DNA of 64,000 nt from Deinococcus arboris (lineage in GTDB: Bacteria; Deinococcota; Deinococci; Deinococcales; Deinococcaceae): positions 3,755 to 67,754 of the forward strand of contig NZ_WQLB01000024.1 in NCBI RefSeq assembly GCF_009755355.1, in the 5' to 3' direction. Shown here one piece after another: positions 11,056 to 21,401 of this stretch. The position numbers and the translations under genes are program-made. Below the pieces are notes generated by a model. That model was not told where the DNA came from, made no database searches, and saw only the letters and a list, made by a program, of their open reading frames with translations. Every line of letters starts with the position of its first letter. Positions within the stretch are counted from its first letter, which is position 1.

Positions 11056-12040
11056 GCAGCGTCAAACGGGCTTCACGTTGACCGAACTGCTGGTGGGCAT
11101 GAGCCTGTTGGCTGCTGTGATGACGATTGCCTTCTCGATGTTCCAGAGCAGCAACCAGCTGGTGGAGTCAGATACCAGCCGCATCATGGCGGCCCAGAAC
11201 GCACAGACGGCCCTGGACATCATGACCAATGACCTTCGTCAGGCGGGCGAAAACCTGGCGTCTATTCGGCTGCCAGTCTCTGGCGTCGAATTTAACAATG
11301 CTAACCAGAAATTAATTGTGCGCCGGGGCATCGCTCCCATGAGTGCGGGCCAGGTGGGCACAGCCACCGATCTGATCAGTCAGCGGCCACAGGCCCTGAG
11401 CGTATGCAAGGCCATCGACAATCGCGTGCAGGTGATTGGCCCCACGCCGGCCGGCGATACCCCGTCGCGCTGCCTTTACAGAGGCGTGTCCGGCGCGGGT
11501 ACCTCTGGGGATGATGTGCAGGTTCGGCCCTGGCGGGTCTTCTTTGCCTCGCAGGGAAATGCCTACCAGGCGGCCCTGCTGTACCGTCCCGCCGGGAATG
11601 GATTGCTGGCTGCCTTCGCGCCTGTGGTGGTTCAGACAATTAGTGGTGTGTCGAACAACACAGATGCGACCAAGCGGGTCGTAGAACTGGTATTGGCAGG
11701 AAATGTGCCTGCTGGGTTTTCTAGCACTAATGGGAGCCAGATTATTCTGATTGATCAGCGCCGGTACTGGGTGGCCGACAATCAGTTGAAGTTGGCAGTG
11801 GCAGGTGAGAAAGACGCTGACGCGCAGACGGTGGCCTTCGATATAGACAGCCTGACTTTAAGCGCCACGGTGACAAATTCAAGTACCGCAGTTAACGCGC
11901 TGGCCATAGACGGCCCCTGGAACCGCGTCAAGACCATCGTGGCTGCCCTGAAGGCGCGCAATCCCAGCCAAGGTAAAGCCAACACCCGTACCTTCCAGTC
12001 GACGATTTATCCCCGCAATGTCGCCAGCGAGTCGCGTTAA
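11045..12040 (+). CDS. Type IV prepilin-like protein, PilW/GspJ type (Thermus PilA3 position)
   Basis: 331 residues. Begins SPEQRQTG|FTLTE, a prepilin peptidase site with Glu+5, then the hydrophobic helix LLVGMSLLAAVMTIAFSMF. Length and the long C-terminal globular part fit PilW/GspJ-like minor pilins. The ATG at 11045 overlaps the preceding gene by 11 nt. An in-frame ATG 17 codons upstream would put an implausibly long leader before the cleavage site, so I reject it. Confidence 0.85.
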   Translation: MSPEQRQTGFTLTELLVGMSLLAAVMTIAFSMFQSSNQLVESDTSRIMAAQNAQTALDIMTNDLRQAGENLASIRLPVSGVEFNNANQKLIVRRGIAPMSAGQVGTATDLISQRPQALSVCKAIDNRVQVIGPTPAGDTPSRCLYRGVSGAGTSGDDVQVRPWRVFFASQGNAYQAALLYRPAGNGLLAAFAPVVVQTISGVSNNTDATKRVVELVLAGNVPAGFSSTNGSQIILIDQRRYWVADNQLKLAVAGEKDADAQTVAFDIDSLTLSATVTNSSTAVNALAIDGPWNRVKTIVAALKARNPSQGKANTRTFQSTIYPRNVASESR

Positions 12041-12071
12041 TGAAACTGCGCGCCGCAAAGGAGTTCTCCCT

Positions 12072-14417
12072 GTGATCCCTGATTCTCCTGTTCGCTCCGT
12101 CGCCGCCCCTGACCGGCAGCAAGGGTTCTCACTGGTGCTGGCTCTCAGCCTAGTGGCCCTTCTGAGCATTATGCTGATTACCTACTCGCTGCTGACAGTC
12201 AACAACGCGAGAACCTCCAGCGCGACGTCGCGCGGAAGTGCCGGCTTCTACGCTGCCGAAGCGGCACTGAACGCCCGTGCCGATAACATTCGTACCCTCT
12301 TCAAGAGTTTCCGGACGCCTGGAGGTGAGTCGCCGCTGCCAGCGGGCGCCTGTGTCGGCGCCAATCAGGGCTCTGAGGACATGAAGTGCGAAGAAACCAC
12401 AATCGCTGGCCGTAAGGTTCAGAGTTATGTGCAGCAGAGCGAAGACCCCTATTCCATCGTGGTGGCTTCAGGCGAGCGCTTCGCTGGATTGACAGGTGAG
12501 GAGACACCCTACACCGTCCGCAGTCAGGCACTTAACGCCGCCGGGAACCCCGAAGCCCTGGCCAACATGACCTTTCGCAGCCGCGTGGTGCCGCTGTTTC
12601 AGTTCGCCGTGTTCTTCGATAAAGACATGGAATTTGATAACACGGCGAAGCTGTCGTTCACTGGCCCCATTCACTCCAACGGCAACATTTTTCTGGATTC
12701 CGGAACAGGAACAGACACCTCTCTGACCCTTGAAGGACAGGTAACGTCGGCCTACGACATTTACCGCCGGCAGAAAAAGGACAACATCTGTCAGGGGTCA
12801 GTTTTGATTGCTGCCCAGGACACCAGTATGGTTGCCCTGCCGTGTAGTTCGGCGGTGGACACGCCTTACACCAACGACTATTACAAGACTCGCTATGGCG
12901 GCACCGTTGAGTCGAACATTGGTGAACTAGACGTGCCGTCTATTGCGGCCTTGCAGCCCACTCCTTCGGCGGAGTACTGGCAAAAGGCTGACGTCCGCAT
13001 TGTGCTAAAGCGCAAGACGGCGGTGTCGTCAACCTTTACCAGTGCCAACTACGACGACTTCGAGCCTTATTTCGTGAGCTCGACTGGTCAGAGATTGAAT
13101 GTCAACTGCGTTGACACTGCGCCCAACCCAGTGGCTAAGTTGTTGACGCCGCCGCAAGTGGCTGTCAGTTACAGTGCGACCTTCCGGGATACCCGCGAAG
13201 CACGTTACTGGGACAACTCGGCGCAGGGCAACAACCCGGCCCGCTCCACCAAGATTATGTTGGATGTGAATGTCCGCAAACTACTCTCGTGCATTGAGAA
13301 CAGTACCAATTCAAGTGTGCTGGGTGTTTCGGGCGGTCTGCAAAATGCCACTGAAGGCGGTCTAGTGATCTACATGACAGTAGATGACCGCGGCGCCGCC
13401 AACTCCACAGTGACCAGCAGCCTGCTGGCCGTGCCATTGACCAATGGCAGTAACGGCGCGATTGCCCAGTCTGACGCCCCGGTTGCCAACAATTACGGTG
13501 TTCGGCTGTGGAATGCTGATGTCCTGAAGGCCGAGAGCGGCGCTAGGCCCAAGGGGGTTACGTTCGTGACCGACCAGGCCGCTTATGTCCAGGGCGACTT
13601 TAACAAAGCTCTGCCTAGTAGCGTCGACTGGGTGCCGTCCGCGGTTCTGGCGGACAGTTTTAATATCGTGTCTGAAGCGTGGGAGGAGCCAGCTACTTTC
13701 TGGTTGAGTACTACTTGCGTTACCTTAACTAGAGCCACCGCCATTGTGCCTCCTGTCGTGACTGCACCCACGACCTGCCCTGCAACGAGTGCTGCAGCGG
13801 CAGCCGTGACGACAGCTGTGAGTCGCACGCTCTACTCCGACGCTGTGAACATTGATGGCCTGACCTATTATGTTTATTCGACCCAGGGGGTTGCTGACCG
13901 TAAGGCTGGAGCCGGTCTCCTGAATAATAATACGGGCCTTACGTCCACGCTGATTCCGAGCATGCCACTGGCAAATACGGGAAACAACATCCGGGTCGAG
14001 GGTGACCTGCTCTCAAAAATGCCCCTTACCTACCGCCAGGCGTCTGAAACCACCGTCAACACCGCTATTCTGGCGGGGACGGCCACCACCGTTGCCGAGC
14101 GTAAGATTTACGACAACCTTTCTTCGGACCTTCAAAGCGGTGGTGTTCACAACATGATGCGCTTTCACGAAGAATGGGGTGCCAACGGCGGCAACGCCAA
14201 AGGCATTCAGAAGTACAACTACCGCGGTTCGCTGGTCAGCCTGGATCAGCCGCAGCATGCCAAGGGCTCATTCCAGGTGAACACGACTACGTACAACCCG
14301 CCTCTGCGCCAGTGGAAGTTTGAAGAGAATTTCCGGCAGAGTTCCAAGCTGCCCCCTCTGACCCCCCGCTTCGTCTATATCAAGCAGGAAAACTTCACCC
14401 GCGACTTCGCGCAGTAA
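12072..14417 (+). CDS. Large PilX-like minor pilin, ComZ position (type IV pilus tip/competence)
   Basis: About 781 residues. The N-terminal leader ends DRQQG|FSLVLALSLVALLS; position +5 after the cleavage site is not Glu, as in GspK/PilX-type tip pilins. The rest is a large exported domain rich in Ser/Thr/Asn with a few cysteines. In Thermus the fourth gene of this operon is comZ, whose product sits on the pilus tip and binds DNA; gene order and the unusual size make the same role the best inference. I prefer GTG at 12072 because AAAGGAG lies 7 nt upstream; the ATG at 12018 is inside the previous gene without a site. The pilA4 gene that follows comZ in Thermus is absent. Confidence 0.75.
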   Translation: MIPDSPVRSVAAPDRQQGFSLVLALSLVALLSIMLITYSLLTVNNARTSSATSRGSAGFYAAEAALNARADNIRTLFKSFRTPGGESPLPAGACVGANQGSEDMKCEETTIAGRKVQSYVQQSEDPYSIVVASGERFAGLTGEETPYTVRSQALNAAGNPEALANMTFRSRVVPLFQFAVFFDKDMEFDNTAKLSFTGPIHSNGNIFLDSGTGTDTSLTLEGQVTSAYDIYRRQKKDNICQGSVLIAAQDTSMVALPCSSAVDTPYTNDYYKTRYGGTVESNIGELDVPSIAALQPTPSAEYWQKADVRIVLKRKTAVSSTFTSANYDDFEPYFVSSTGQRLNVNCVDTAPNPVAKLLTPPQVAVSYSATFRDTREARYWDNSAQGNNPARSTKIMLDVNVRKLLSCIENSTNSSVLGVSGGLQNATEGGLVIYMTVDDRGAANSTVTSSLLAVPLTNGSNGAIAQSDAPVANNYGVRLWNADVLKAESGARPKGVTFVTDQAAYVQGDFNKALPSSVDWVPSAVLADSFNIVSEAWEEPATFWLSTTCVTLTRATAIVPPVVTAPTTCPATSAAAAAVTTAVSRTLYSDAVNIDGLTYYVYSTQGVADRKAGAGLLNNNTGLTSTLIPSMPLANTGNNIRVEGDLLSKMPLTYRQASETTVNTAILAGTATTVAERKIYDNLSSDLQSGGVHNMMRFHEEWGANGGNAKGIQKYNYRGSLVSLDQPQHAKGSFQVNTTTYNPPLRQWKFEENFRQSSKLPPLTPRFVYIKQENFTRDFAQ

Positions 14418-14426
14418 AGTCTTCAT

Positions 14427-14467
14427 AGAAAAGCGCGCGGCTGCCCTGGGCAGCCGCGCGCTTTTCT
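14427..14467. terminator. Bidirectional intrinsic terminator between prepilin operon and obg
   Basis: An almost uninterrupted palindrome: AGAAAAGCGCGCGGCTGCCC / GGGCAGCCGCGCGCTTTTCT around a single T, giving a GC-rich stem flanked by A4 and T4 tracts. Both convergent transcription units end within 10 nt of it, so it can serve either strand. Confidence 0.92.
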
Positions 14468-14475
14468 CGTCTCGG

Positions 14476-15813
14476 TTACTTTCCCTCGTCCTCGTCGAAA
14501 TACTCAAAGCGGTGGGTCCCGATCTCCACCGTGTCGCCTTCGCGGGCGCCCGCACGCTTCAGGGCGTTGTACAGGCCCTGGCGCTTAAACACACTGCCCA
14601 GATACTCGGACGCTTCCTCCAGATACCGCGAGAAACGCACAATCCGTTCTTCAAAGCCGCCGCCATGAATGGTCCAAACCCGTTCAGGCTGCCCGGTGGA
14701 CACAATGCCTACTCCACGCGCCGCTGGATCAATGCGGAACTCGATTCGCAGTGCTTCCTCGCGCACGGTATCGGGCTCAATCTCCAGGGCATGCGTCTGT
14801 GCCCACAACTCGCGGTCAGGGAGCATCTGAAAAATGGCCTCGCGCAGCTGGGCCTGCCCTTGACCTTCCTTGGCGCTGACGTGGACGACCGGCAGACCAA
14901 ACTGGACCAGCTCATCTTCGACCATGACGGCCAGGTCCTCATCGGTCAGTTCAACCTTGTTCAGCGCCACCAGCGCCACCTGCTCCAGCAAGCTGGGGTC
15001 GTAGGCATACAGCTCGGCCTGTAACTGGCGCAGCTCTTCGACGGGGTTGCGCGTCACGTCCAGGACGTAGACCAGCAGGCGCGTGCGGCTGATGTGCCGC
15101 AGGAATTCCAGCCCCAGGCCCTTGCCCTCACTGGCGCCCTCAATGATGCCGGGAATATCCGCCAGGGTGAAGCGTTCGTCCAGCGGCGTGCCCGCCTCAT
15201 CCAGCCGGTCCACCACGCCCAGGATGGGGGAGAGGGTGGTAAAGGGATAATCGGCAATCGCTGGGTTGGCCCGTGACAGCGCTGCCAAAAGGCTGCTCTT
15301 GCCTGCATTGGGGTAGCCCACCAGGCCGACATCGGCAATCAGGCGCAGTTCCAGGCGCACGCGGCGCTTCTGGCCTGCCGTGCCCAGTTCAGCAAAGCGG
15401 GGTGCCTGCCGGGTGCTGCTGGTAAAGGTGCTGTTGCCACGTCCGCCGGAGCCGCCGCGTGCAATCACCCGTTCCTCGCCCACCCGCACCAGGTCGGCAA
15501 TCACGCGGCCGCTGTCCTCGTCAAAGGCGGTGGTGCCCACGGGCACATCAATAAAGATGTCCTCGCCGTCAGATCCCTGACGTAGGCGGCCCTCGCCGTA
15601 CGCGCCGTTGGGCGCCTTGAACTTGCGGCGGCCCACCAGCCGTTCCAGGCTCTCGACGCCCTGGGTGGCCCGCAGAACGATACTGCCGCCCTTGCCGCCG
15701 TGCCCGCCGTCTGGGCCGCCTTTTTCCATGTACTTGGCCCGGTGAAATGACATGCTGCCGTCTCCGCCGTTGCCCGCCGCCACCTCAATATTCAGAACGT
15801 CACGAAATGCCAT
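14476..15813 (-). CDS. obg: GTPase Obg/CgtA
   Basis: A 445-residue essential ribosome-associated GTPase. The Gly-rich Obg fold comes first (1-158, [20 protein letters not shown]), then the G domain with [25 protein letters not shown] and NKVE, and finally the C-terminal OCT domain (about 355-430) also found in Thermus and actinobacterial Obg. The ATG at 15813 has GGGAGGA 7 nt upstream; the longer upstream reading is not supported. It is the third gene of the conserved rplU-rpmA-obg cluster, but an intrinsic terminator precedes it. Confidence 0.96.
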   Translation of the reverse strand: MAFRDVLNIEVAAGNGGDGSMSFHRAKYMEKGGPDGGHGGKGGSIVLRATQGVESLERLVGRRKFKAPNGAYGEGRLRQGSDGEDIFIDVPVGTTAFDEDSGRVIADLVRVGEERVIARGGSGGRGNSTFTSSTRQAPRFAELGTAGQKRRVRLELRLIADVGLVGYPNAGKSSLLAALSRANPAIADYPFTTLSPILGVVDRLDEAGTPLDERFTLADIPGIIEGASEGKGLGLEFLRHISRTRLLVYVLDVTRNPVEELRQLQAELYAYDPSLLEQVALVALNKVELTDEDLAVMVEDELVQFGLPVVHVSAKEGQGQAQLREAIFQMLPDRELWAQTHALEIEPDTVREEALRIEFRIDPAARGVGIVSTGQPERVWTIHGGGFEERIVRFSRYLEEASEYLGSVFKRQGLYNALKRAGAREGDTVEIGTHRFEYFDEDEGK

Positions 15814-15882
15814 CGCGCTGTCCTCCCTGGGACCTGGGGCCCCGCCTGCTGCTGTGGAGCGTACCGCGCCGGACAGCAGGTG

Positions 15883-15916
15883 CAAAAAAGTCCCCCGCCC
15901 AGTGGACGGGCGGGGG
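15883..15916 (-). terminator. Intrinsic terminator/attenuator between rpmA and obg
   Basis: On the minus strand: CCCCCGCCC, a 7-nt loop, GGGCGGGGG, then a T6 run. It lies just after the rpmA stop codon and about 70 nt before the obg ATG. It should reduce read-through, so obg either depends on partial antitermination or has its own promoter. Confidence 0.85.
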
Positions 15917-15934
15917 AAACCACCAACGGACGGT

Positions 15935-16207
15935 TCAGTCAGCGGCGGCGGCAGTGGGCACTTCGATGGAGATGAAGCGGCCCTTGGTGCCACGGTTGGT
16001 GAACACGACCTTGCCGCCTTCCAGCGCAAACAGGGTGTGGTCACGGCCCATGCCCACATTGGGGCCGGCCTTGAACTTGGTGCCGCGCTGACGCACGAGG
16101 ATGTTGCCGGCCAGCACCTGCTCGCCGCCGAACTTCTTCACGCCCAGGTACTTGGGCTGGCTGTCACGGCCGTTCTTGGACGAACCTACGCCTTTCTTGT
16201 GTGCCAT
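15935..16207 (-). CDS. rpmA: 50S ribosomal protein L27
   Basis: 90 residues beginning [16 protein letters not shown], the invariant L27 N-terminus that reaches into the peptidyl-transferase centre. There is no Firmicutes-type N-terminal propeptide. The central [18 protein letters not shown] and the GRDHTLFAL block are typical. It follows rplU by 12 nt, with a ribosome site in the gap. Confidence 0.97.
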   Translation of the reverse strand: MAHKKGVGSSKNGRDSQPKYLGVKKFGGEQVLAGNILVRQRGTKFKAGPNVGMGRDHTLFALEGGKVVFTNRGTKGRFISIEVPTAAAAD

Positions 16208-16219
16208 GTCTGTCCTCCC

Positions 16220-16522
<303 letters not shown>

Positions 16523-16912
16523 GGTCTTTCTCCTTCTGCCAGGCGTCCGGGAAACGCTGCCCCAGCCAGCTCTGACCACTTGTCGCGCCCCCGCCGCGTG
16601 GGCGGGTCACCAAGCTCGAACTGTACCACATGGGGGCGGTGCACGGTAGTCGGGAACGCCACCCATGTCCGGGGGGCAGAACGCGCCAGGACACAGGCAG
16701 AGCAGGCAACAGAGGACCACGCCGGCAAAGGGCGAGTACGGTCTGGGTTGCGCGGCTGTTCCCGTGTCTTTTTACGTGTCCTCGCGGTACACGTCGGCTC
16801 GCGGGGGGCGAGCGGGGCGTTTCTGACCTCCGGCGCTGACCCCTTGGACGGGGCAGCTGACCCTGACAGCCTAGCACGGAACCCTGGGCCAGCTGAGCCC
16901 GTAAGGAAGAGG
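16523..16912. promoter_or_regulatory. 390-bp divergent regulatory region, rplU leader and DUF1232 upstream
   Basis: No gene seen. On the minus strand TACAGT (complement of 16620-16625) is a plausible -10 that would give rplU an approximately 90-nt leader containing a GC-rich stem (CCGCCCACGCGGCGGGGG region, about 16588-16607). Autogenous control by ribosomal proteins often acts in such leaders; that is inference. On the plus strand TAGCAC at 16872-16877 could serve the DUF1232 gene. Nothing else is recognised in 16640-16860. Confidence 0.45.
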
Positions 16913-17275
16913 GTGTTTACCCGAGTCCGAGCCGTCTGGCGTGACGCCCTGGCCCTGCTGTTTGCCTTGGGCGACCGCCGCACCCCTGCTGGCGCCAAAC
17001 TGCTGGCCGCCCTGGCGCTGGGGTACGCCCTGCTGCCGCTGGACCTGCTGCCTGACCTGACCCCAGTGCTGGGGCTGGCCGATGACGCGCTGGTGGTGCC
17101 GGGCCTGCTGGCGCTGGCGGCACGGACTTTGCCAGGCGACGTGCTGAACAGTGCTAGAGGACGCAGCCTGCGGGTGCAGCGCCGCCTGCCCTGGTTGGTG
17201 CCCGCGTTAGTGCTGGTGCTCTTAATTGGGATGGTCTTGCTGGGGTGGGCGCTTTGGCGGGCGTTGGGATCATAG
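16913..17275 (+). CDS. DUF1232 (YkvA-like) membrane protein
   Basis: 120 residues. The DUF1232 signature [21 protein letters not shown] sits at about residues 40-60 and is followed by a C-terminal transmembrane helix ([24 protein letters not shown]). The family is widespread and of unknown function. I place the start at the GTG at 16913 ([10 protein letters not shown]) because AAGGA lies 5 nt upstream; the frame stays open far upstream as the shadow of rplU and obg, and that part is not coding. Confidence 0.7.
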   Translation: MFTRVRAVWRDALALLFALGDRRTPAGAKLLAALALGYALLPLDLLPDLTPVLGLADDALVVPGLLALAARTLPGDVLNSARGRSLRVQRRLPWLVPALVLVLLIGMVLLGWALWRALGS

Positions 17276-17333
17276 GCCAAGCAGGGCAAAGTTGCTCGCG
17301 ATTCCTAAAAAATGTGTGTATCTTCTCCAGTTG

Positions 17334-18035
17334 ATGAAAAAGCACATGATGTTGGTTCTGCTGGCCCCCCTGGCCCTGGCCTCCTGCAACCTGTTCAACA
17401 CCCCCAAGCCCGTCACCGGCGTGAGCGGTACGGTGGTGGAAGGCACGCAGACCATTAACAGCACCACGGGCGATGTGACCCTGACCACCAAGGCCTGGAG
17501 CGGCGGCGCGGGTAAGGTCATGGTGGACGTTGCCGACGGCAACACCAACAAACTGCTGACGGAAACGGCCCTGAGCGCGCAGGGTGCTTTTGTCCTGGGC
17601 ACCCTGCCGGTCCCTCCTCTCAAGAAGCTCTCCTCCGTCACGACTACAGGTTGCACGGATAGCGTCGTTGTGAGCGATAAGGACGTTCAGGGCAATGCCG
17701 CATCCTTCCGGGTGGACGCCGCCAATGACAAGGCAATTGAACTGATGAGCGTGAGTGGCAAAACGACCAACCTGGCGATTCTGACCTACGTTGACCGCAA
17801 CGTGACCCAGAAGGGCAAGGTGGAATGCAAGGACACCGCTGGCAAAGTGACTTCGACGGCTGATGTGGACGTGCGCCTGGTCAAGGGCTGGAACTGGACG
17901 TATGTGAGCCTGACCCCGAGCACCAGCACGGTGGCGGCCTCCGCAACGATGCGCAACGGCACTCCGGCAGGTGCCCAGTGGGTCTTTATGACCGCTGCCA
18001 CCACCGCCAGCCTCAAGGCCCACAGCCTCTTCTAA
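17334..18035 (+). CDS. Predicted lipoprotein, unknown function
   Basis: 233 residues. The signal peptide MKKHMMLVLLAPLALASC ends in a lipobox (Leu-Ala-Ser-Cys18), so the mature protein is lipid-anchored. The rest is Thr/Val-rich with beta-sandwich-like character and a cysteine pair (TTGCTD, VECKD). I recognise no domain. The start is fixed by the signal peptide; TATCTT at 17319-17324 is 9 nt upstream. A GC-rich stem followed by TTTTCT (about 18050-18082) may terminate it. Confidence 0.7.
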   Translation: MKKHMMLVLLAPLALASCNLFNTPKPVTGVSGTVVEGTQTINSTTGDVTLTTKAWSGGAGKVMVDVADGNTNKLLTETALSAQGAFVLGTLPVPPLKKLSSVTTTGCTDSVVVSDKDVQGNAASFRVDAANDKAIELMSVSGKTTNLAILTYVDRNVTQKGKVECKDTAGKVTSTADVDVRLVKGWNWTYVSLTPSTSTVAASATMRNGTPAGAQWVFMTAATTASLKAHSLF

Positions 18036-18207
18036 GCCCCGCTCCTCCCAGGCTCCCGGCCTCTATGGCGGGGGCCTTTTCTGTTGATTCGGTTTGCACT
18101 GCCTGATAGTAGCCAGGTGGGCACCGTGTACGTCGCAGTTCGCTTTAAGCGGAGGCCGTAGGAGGTCTTTTAAGGCCGCTTTAACCGTCAGGCCTACACT
18201 GACCCTC

Positions 18208-18870
18208 ATGAGACTGCTGCTTGTGGAGGACGACGCCCGCATCGCGCAGCCCACCGCCGAGGCGCTGCGGGAAGCGGGCTACGCCGTCACCTGGGCGCAG
18301 ACCGGTCCCGAAGGCTTGGAGCAGGCTGCACTGGGCGAGTTTCCGCTGGTGGTGCTGGACGTGATGCTGCCCGGTATGGACGGCTTTGCCGTGGCGCGTG
18401 AATTGCGGGAGCAGGGTGTGGACTCGGCCATTCTGTTTCTGACCGCGCGGGGCGAACTGGGGGACCGGGTCGAGGGCCTGGACCTGGGCGGGGACGCCTA
18501 TCTGGTCAAACCCTTTGCCATGCCCGAACTGCTGGCCACCCTGCGCGCCCTGTCGCGCCGGGAGCGGGGGGACGGCGCGCCGCGCGTCTCGTTTGCCGGT
18601 GGGCGCGGGCTGCTGAACACGGTGGCCCGCACGGTGGCCTGGGACGGCCAGGAGGTCGCCGTGACCGGGCGCGAATACGCCCTGCTTGAAACGCTGGCGC
18701 TGGCCCCCGACCGCTGGTTTACCCGCGAAGACCTGATTGACCGGGTGTGGGGACCGACCTTTGAGGGCGAGGCGCGCATTGTGGATGTGTACGTGCGCTA
18801 CGTGCGGCGCAAACTGGCCCCCGAGGCCATCAGTTCCGAGCGGGGACGCGGCTACCGTGCCGAGCGCTGA
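18208..18870 (+). CDS. OmpR-family response regulator
   Basis: 220 residues: receiver domain 1-115 with acidic pocket Glu7-Asp8-Asp9, phospho-acceptor Asp51 ([12 protein letters not shown]) and conserved Lys in YLVKPF, then an OmpR/PhoB winged helix (about 128-218). The ATG at 18208 is preceded by TACACT (18195-18200) with a 7-nt gap, predicting a leaderless mRNA. Nine nt separate its stop from the histidine kinase gene, so they form one two-component system of unknown signal. Confidence 0.93.
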   Translation: MRLLLVEDDARIAQPTAEALREAGYAVTWAQTGPEGLEQAALGEFPLVVLDVMLPGMDGFAVARELREQGVDSAILFLTARGELGDRVEGLDLGGDAYLVKPFAMPELLATLRALSRRERGDGAPRVSFAGGRGLLNTVARTVAWDGQEVAVTGREYALLETLALAPDRWFTREDLIDRVWGPTFEGEARIVDVYVRYVRRKLAPEAISSERGRGYRAER

Positions 18871-18879
18871 GGCGCCGCT

Positions 18880-20337
18880 GTGCCAGTAACTGCGCCCTTG
18901 ACGGCTGGGCGCCGGCCAGGCCTGACCCTGCGCGCCCGGCTGGCGCTGTGGGCCGCGCTGGCCACCGGTCTGGCGGTGGCCTTGGTGGCTGGTGGCCTGT
19001 ACCTGTCGGTGAATGGCTTTTTGCGGCAGGCCCAGGAGCAGCGCCTCAGTAGTGCCCTGGAAGCGGTGCAGGGGCGAGTGGAGGGCCTGTTCCGCCCCCG
19101 TCCCCCCGAGGCCGGCGGGATGGAGGACCTCTTGCCCTCTCTGCTGGGGGTGACCACCATCTCGCAGAGCGACCTGGAACGCATTGCCCGCGACCTGAAC
19201 GGCCAGGGGCTGAATCTGCGGGTGGTCAGCACGCAGGGGGGACAGGTGCAGGCGGTGGGCACCCAGGCCTTTCCGGCGGGGGTGCCACTGACCCTGTCGC
19301 CCGGCCTGCACCAGAGTGGCGACGGCGCCTTTCTGGTGCTGGTGCGGGACCTGCGCGGCGCGGCGCGGCTGCATATCTCGCTGGACGCGCGCGCCCTGGG
19401 CGACGCCCAGCGGGCTTTTGGCCGCGCCCTGACCCTGCTGCTGCCGCTGGCCCTGGCGCTGTCGCTGCTGGTGGGCTGGGTGGTCGCCGGGCGGCTGCTG
19501 CGCCCGGTGCGCAGCCTGGAAACAGCGGCGCGCGCCGTGGGCGAAGGCGGCGATCTGCGCCGGCCCTTACCAGGGGCGGGTCAGGGCGATGAGCTGGCCC
19601 GGCTGGCCCTGACCCTGCAAGGCTCGTTTGCCCGCCTGGCCGATGCCCGCGACCGCGAGCAGAGCTTTCTGCGCGCCGCCGCCCATGACCTGCGCTCGCC
19701 CCTGGCTGCCCTGACGGCCCGCGTGGAAGGCAGCCTGGCCCGTGACCGGGACGCCGCGCGTTACCGCCATGACCTGCAAGAAATCGGCACGGATATCGCC
19801 CGGCTGGCCACTCTGGCCAACCACCTGCTGTTGCTGGCCCGCGACCCGGCGGCCGTGCAGCGCGCGCCGGTGCCGCTGCGTGACCTGGCCGCCGACGCCG
19901 TGGACCGCGCCCGCGAGCTGGACCCCCTGGCCGACGTGGACCTGGAGGCCTCCCAGGCGGTCACCGTGGCGGGTGACCGGGTGCTGCTGGGTCAGGCCAT
20001 CTGGAACCTCACCACCAACGCAGTGCGGCACGCGCCAGGCGCGGCGGTCACGGTGTGCGTGGAAGCCCAGGGGGGCGGCGCCCTGGTCACCGTCCGGGAC
20101 GACGGTCCCGGTGTGGACGCCGACACCCTGGCGAGGCTGGGCGAGGCCTTTTACCGCCCCGACGCCAGCCGCAACCTGGACACCGGCGGGCATGGCCTGG
20201 GGCTGGCGCTGGCGCGGCATGTGGCGGCGCTTCACGGCGGCCAGTTGACCCTGGTGAGTGCGCCGGGTCAGGGCTTTGCGGCCCAGCTGCACCTGCCGGG
20301 TCAGGGGGCTGGGGCCACCGCTGGCCCTGAGGCCTAA
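18880..20337 (+). CDS. Membrane sensor histidine kinase, partner of the upstream regulator
   Basis: 485 residues. Two transmembrane helices (about 22-45 and 183-203) bracket a ~135-residue extracytoplasmic sensor. Then HAMP (about 204-255), HisKA with His269 in AAAHDLRSPLAAL, and a HATPase_c domain with N box NLTTNAVRHA, G1 DDGPGV and G2 GGHGLGLALA. GTG start. The signal is not deducible. Gene order regulator-kinase suggests a single transcript from the regulator promoter. Confidence 0.92.
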   Translation: MPVTAPLTAGRRPGLTLRARLALWAALATGLAVALVAGGLYLSVNGFLRQAQEQRLSSALEAVQGRVEGLFRPRPPEAGGMEDLLPSLLGVTTISQSDLERIARDLNGQGLNLRVVSTQGGQVQAVGTQAFPAGVPLTLSPGLHQSGDGAFLVLVRDLRGAARLHISLDARALGDAQRAFGRALTLLLPLALALSLLVGWVVAGRLLRPVRSLETAARAVGEGGDLRRPLPGAGQGDELARLALTLQGSFARLADARDREQSFLRAAAHDLRSPLAALTARVEGSLARDRDAARYRHDLQEIGTDIARLATLANHLLLLARDPAAVQRAPVPLRDLAADAVDRARELDPLADVDLEASQAVTVAGDRVLLGQAIWNLTTNAVRHAPGAAVTVCVEAQGGGALVTVRDDGPGVDADTLARLGEAFYRPDASRNLDTGGHGLGLALARHVAALHGGQLTLVSAPGQGFAAQLHLPGQGAGATAGPEA

Positions 20338-20389
20338 CAGCGGTCCTCTCCAGGCGCTTCAGCTTCTCTTGCCATGCTGGTCATTCCTA

Positions 20390-20424
20390 CTGAGGCGAAG
20401 CTGAGCCCACTTCGCTCCTCTCAG
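20390..20424. repeat. Hairpin in kinase/nucleotidyltransferase intergenic region
   Basis: CTGAGGCGAAG ... CTTCGC-TCCT-CTCAG: an 11-bp interrupted stem with a 9-nt loop and a 4-nt bulge. It lies downstream of the histidine kinase, with no U-tract; it may act as a rho-assisted terminator or a leader structure. Confidence 0.4.
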
Positions 20425-20501
20425 GAGGTTCAGGGCAGGACCCAGACCGACCCCACTCCGCTCTCCGGCAGGGCGGCGCCTTTTTGCTACCCTGACGGCC
20501 A

Positions 20502-21293
20502 ATGAACACCGAAGACGGAGCGCGCTACAGCGCCGTGGTCCTGGGCGGCGGCGACCCCGGCGACCCGTTTGCGGCGGCGCACGGCGTCAGCGTCAAGCCG
20601 CTGATTCCGGTGGCCGGCGTGCCGATGGCCGAGCGGGTGCTGGCGGCTCTGCGGGGCAGTGGGCTGATTGGCCGGGTGGCCTACGTGGGTCCGACCACGC
20701 CCGCGCTGGACGCCCAGATTGACCTGCGCGTCACGGATCACGGCACCCTGCTGAGCAATCTGGAAGCGGGCGTCGAGGCGCTGCGCGGCGGCGTGGGCCT
20801 GGCGGCGGGGGAGCGTGTGCTGGTGGTCACGGCCGATATTCCGCTGCTGACGGCCGAGCAGGTGCGCGACGTGCTGCGCGCGGCCCCCAGAGACGCCGGC
20901 CTGGTGTACCCGGTGGTCACCCGCCAGACCTGCGAGGCCGCCTTTCCCGGCGTCAAGCGCACCTATGCCCGCCTGAAAGACGGCACCTTTACGGGCGGCA
21001 ACCTCTTTGTGCTGGACCCGGCCCTGATCGGCGCGTTCCTGCCCCGGCTGCGCGAGGTGCTGGCCGCCCGCAAGGCGCCTCTGAAACTGGCCGCCCTGAT
21101 TGGCCCCGGCGTGCTGCTGCGTCTGGTCACGGGCCGCCTGAGTGTGGCCGCCCTGGAGGGGCGGGTCTCGGCGCTGCTGGGGGTCAAGGCGCGCGCCCTG
21201 GTGACCCCCCACGCCGCCGTGGGCACCGATGTGGACAAAGGCAGCGACCTGGCCCTGGCCGAGGCCCACCTGGCCCGCCCACCCGGTTCCTGA
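20502..21293 (+). CDS. MobA-like NTP transferase domain protein
   Basis: 263 residues. The nucleotidyltransferase start [15 protein letters not shown] replaces the usual LAGGxGxRM signature, and the metal-binding Asp is in VVTADIPLL. The closest general match is the NTP_transf_3/MobA-like family; the sugar or cofactor substrate is unknown. The N-terminal loop is Asp/Gly/Pro-rich rather than Arg-containing, so substrate handling may differ from MobA. TACCCT at 20488-20493, 8 nt before the ATG, supports a leaderless start. Confidence 0.75.
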   Translation: MNTEDGARYSAVVLGGGDPGDPFAAAHGVSVKPLIPVAGVPMAERVLAALRGSGLIGRVAYVGPTTPALDAQIDLRVTDHGTLLSNLEAGVEALRGGVGLAAGERVLVVTADIPLLTAEQVRDVLRAAPRDAGLVYPVVTRQTCEAAFPGVKRTYARLKDGTFTGGNLFVLDPALIGAFLPRLREVLAARKAPLKLAALIGPGVLLRLVTGRLSVAALEGRVSALLGVKARALVTPHAAVGTDVDKGSDLALAEAHLARPPGS

Positions 21294-21401
21294 ACCGCGT
21301 CCCAATCCTGAGCTGACGGCTCGGTTTTGCGCGCCTGAACGTCAAAAAGAGGGTGGCCTGCGCCCTTGCGGCGCGCAGGCGGGGTGTGCATACTGTCCCC
21401 C

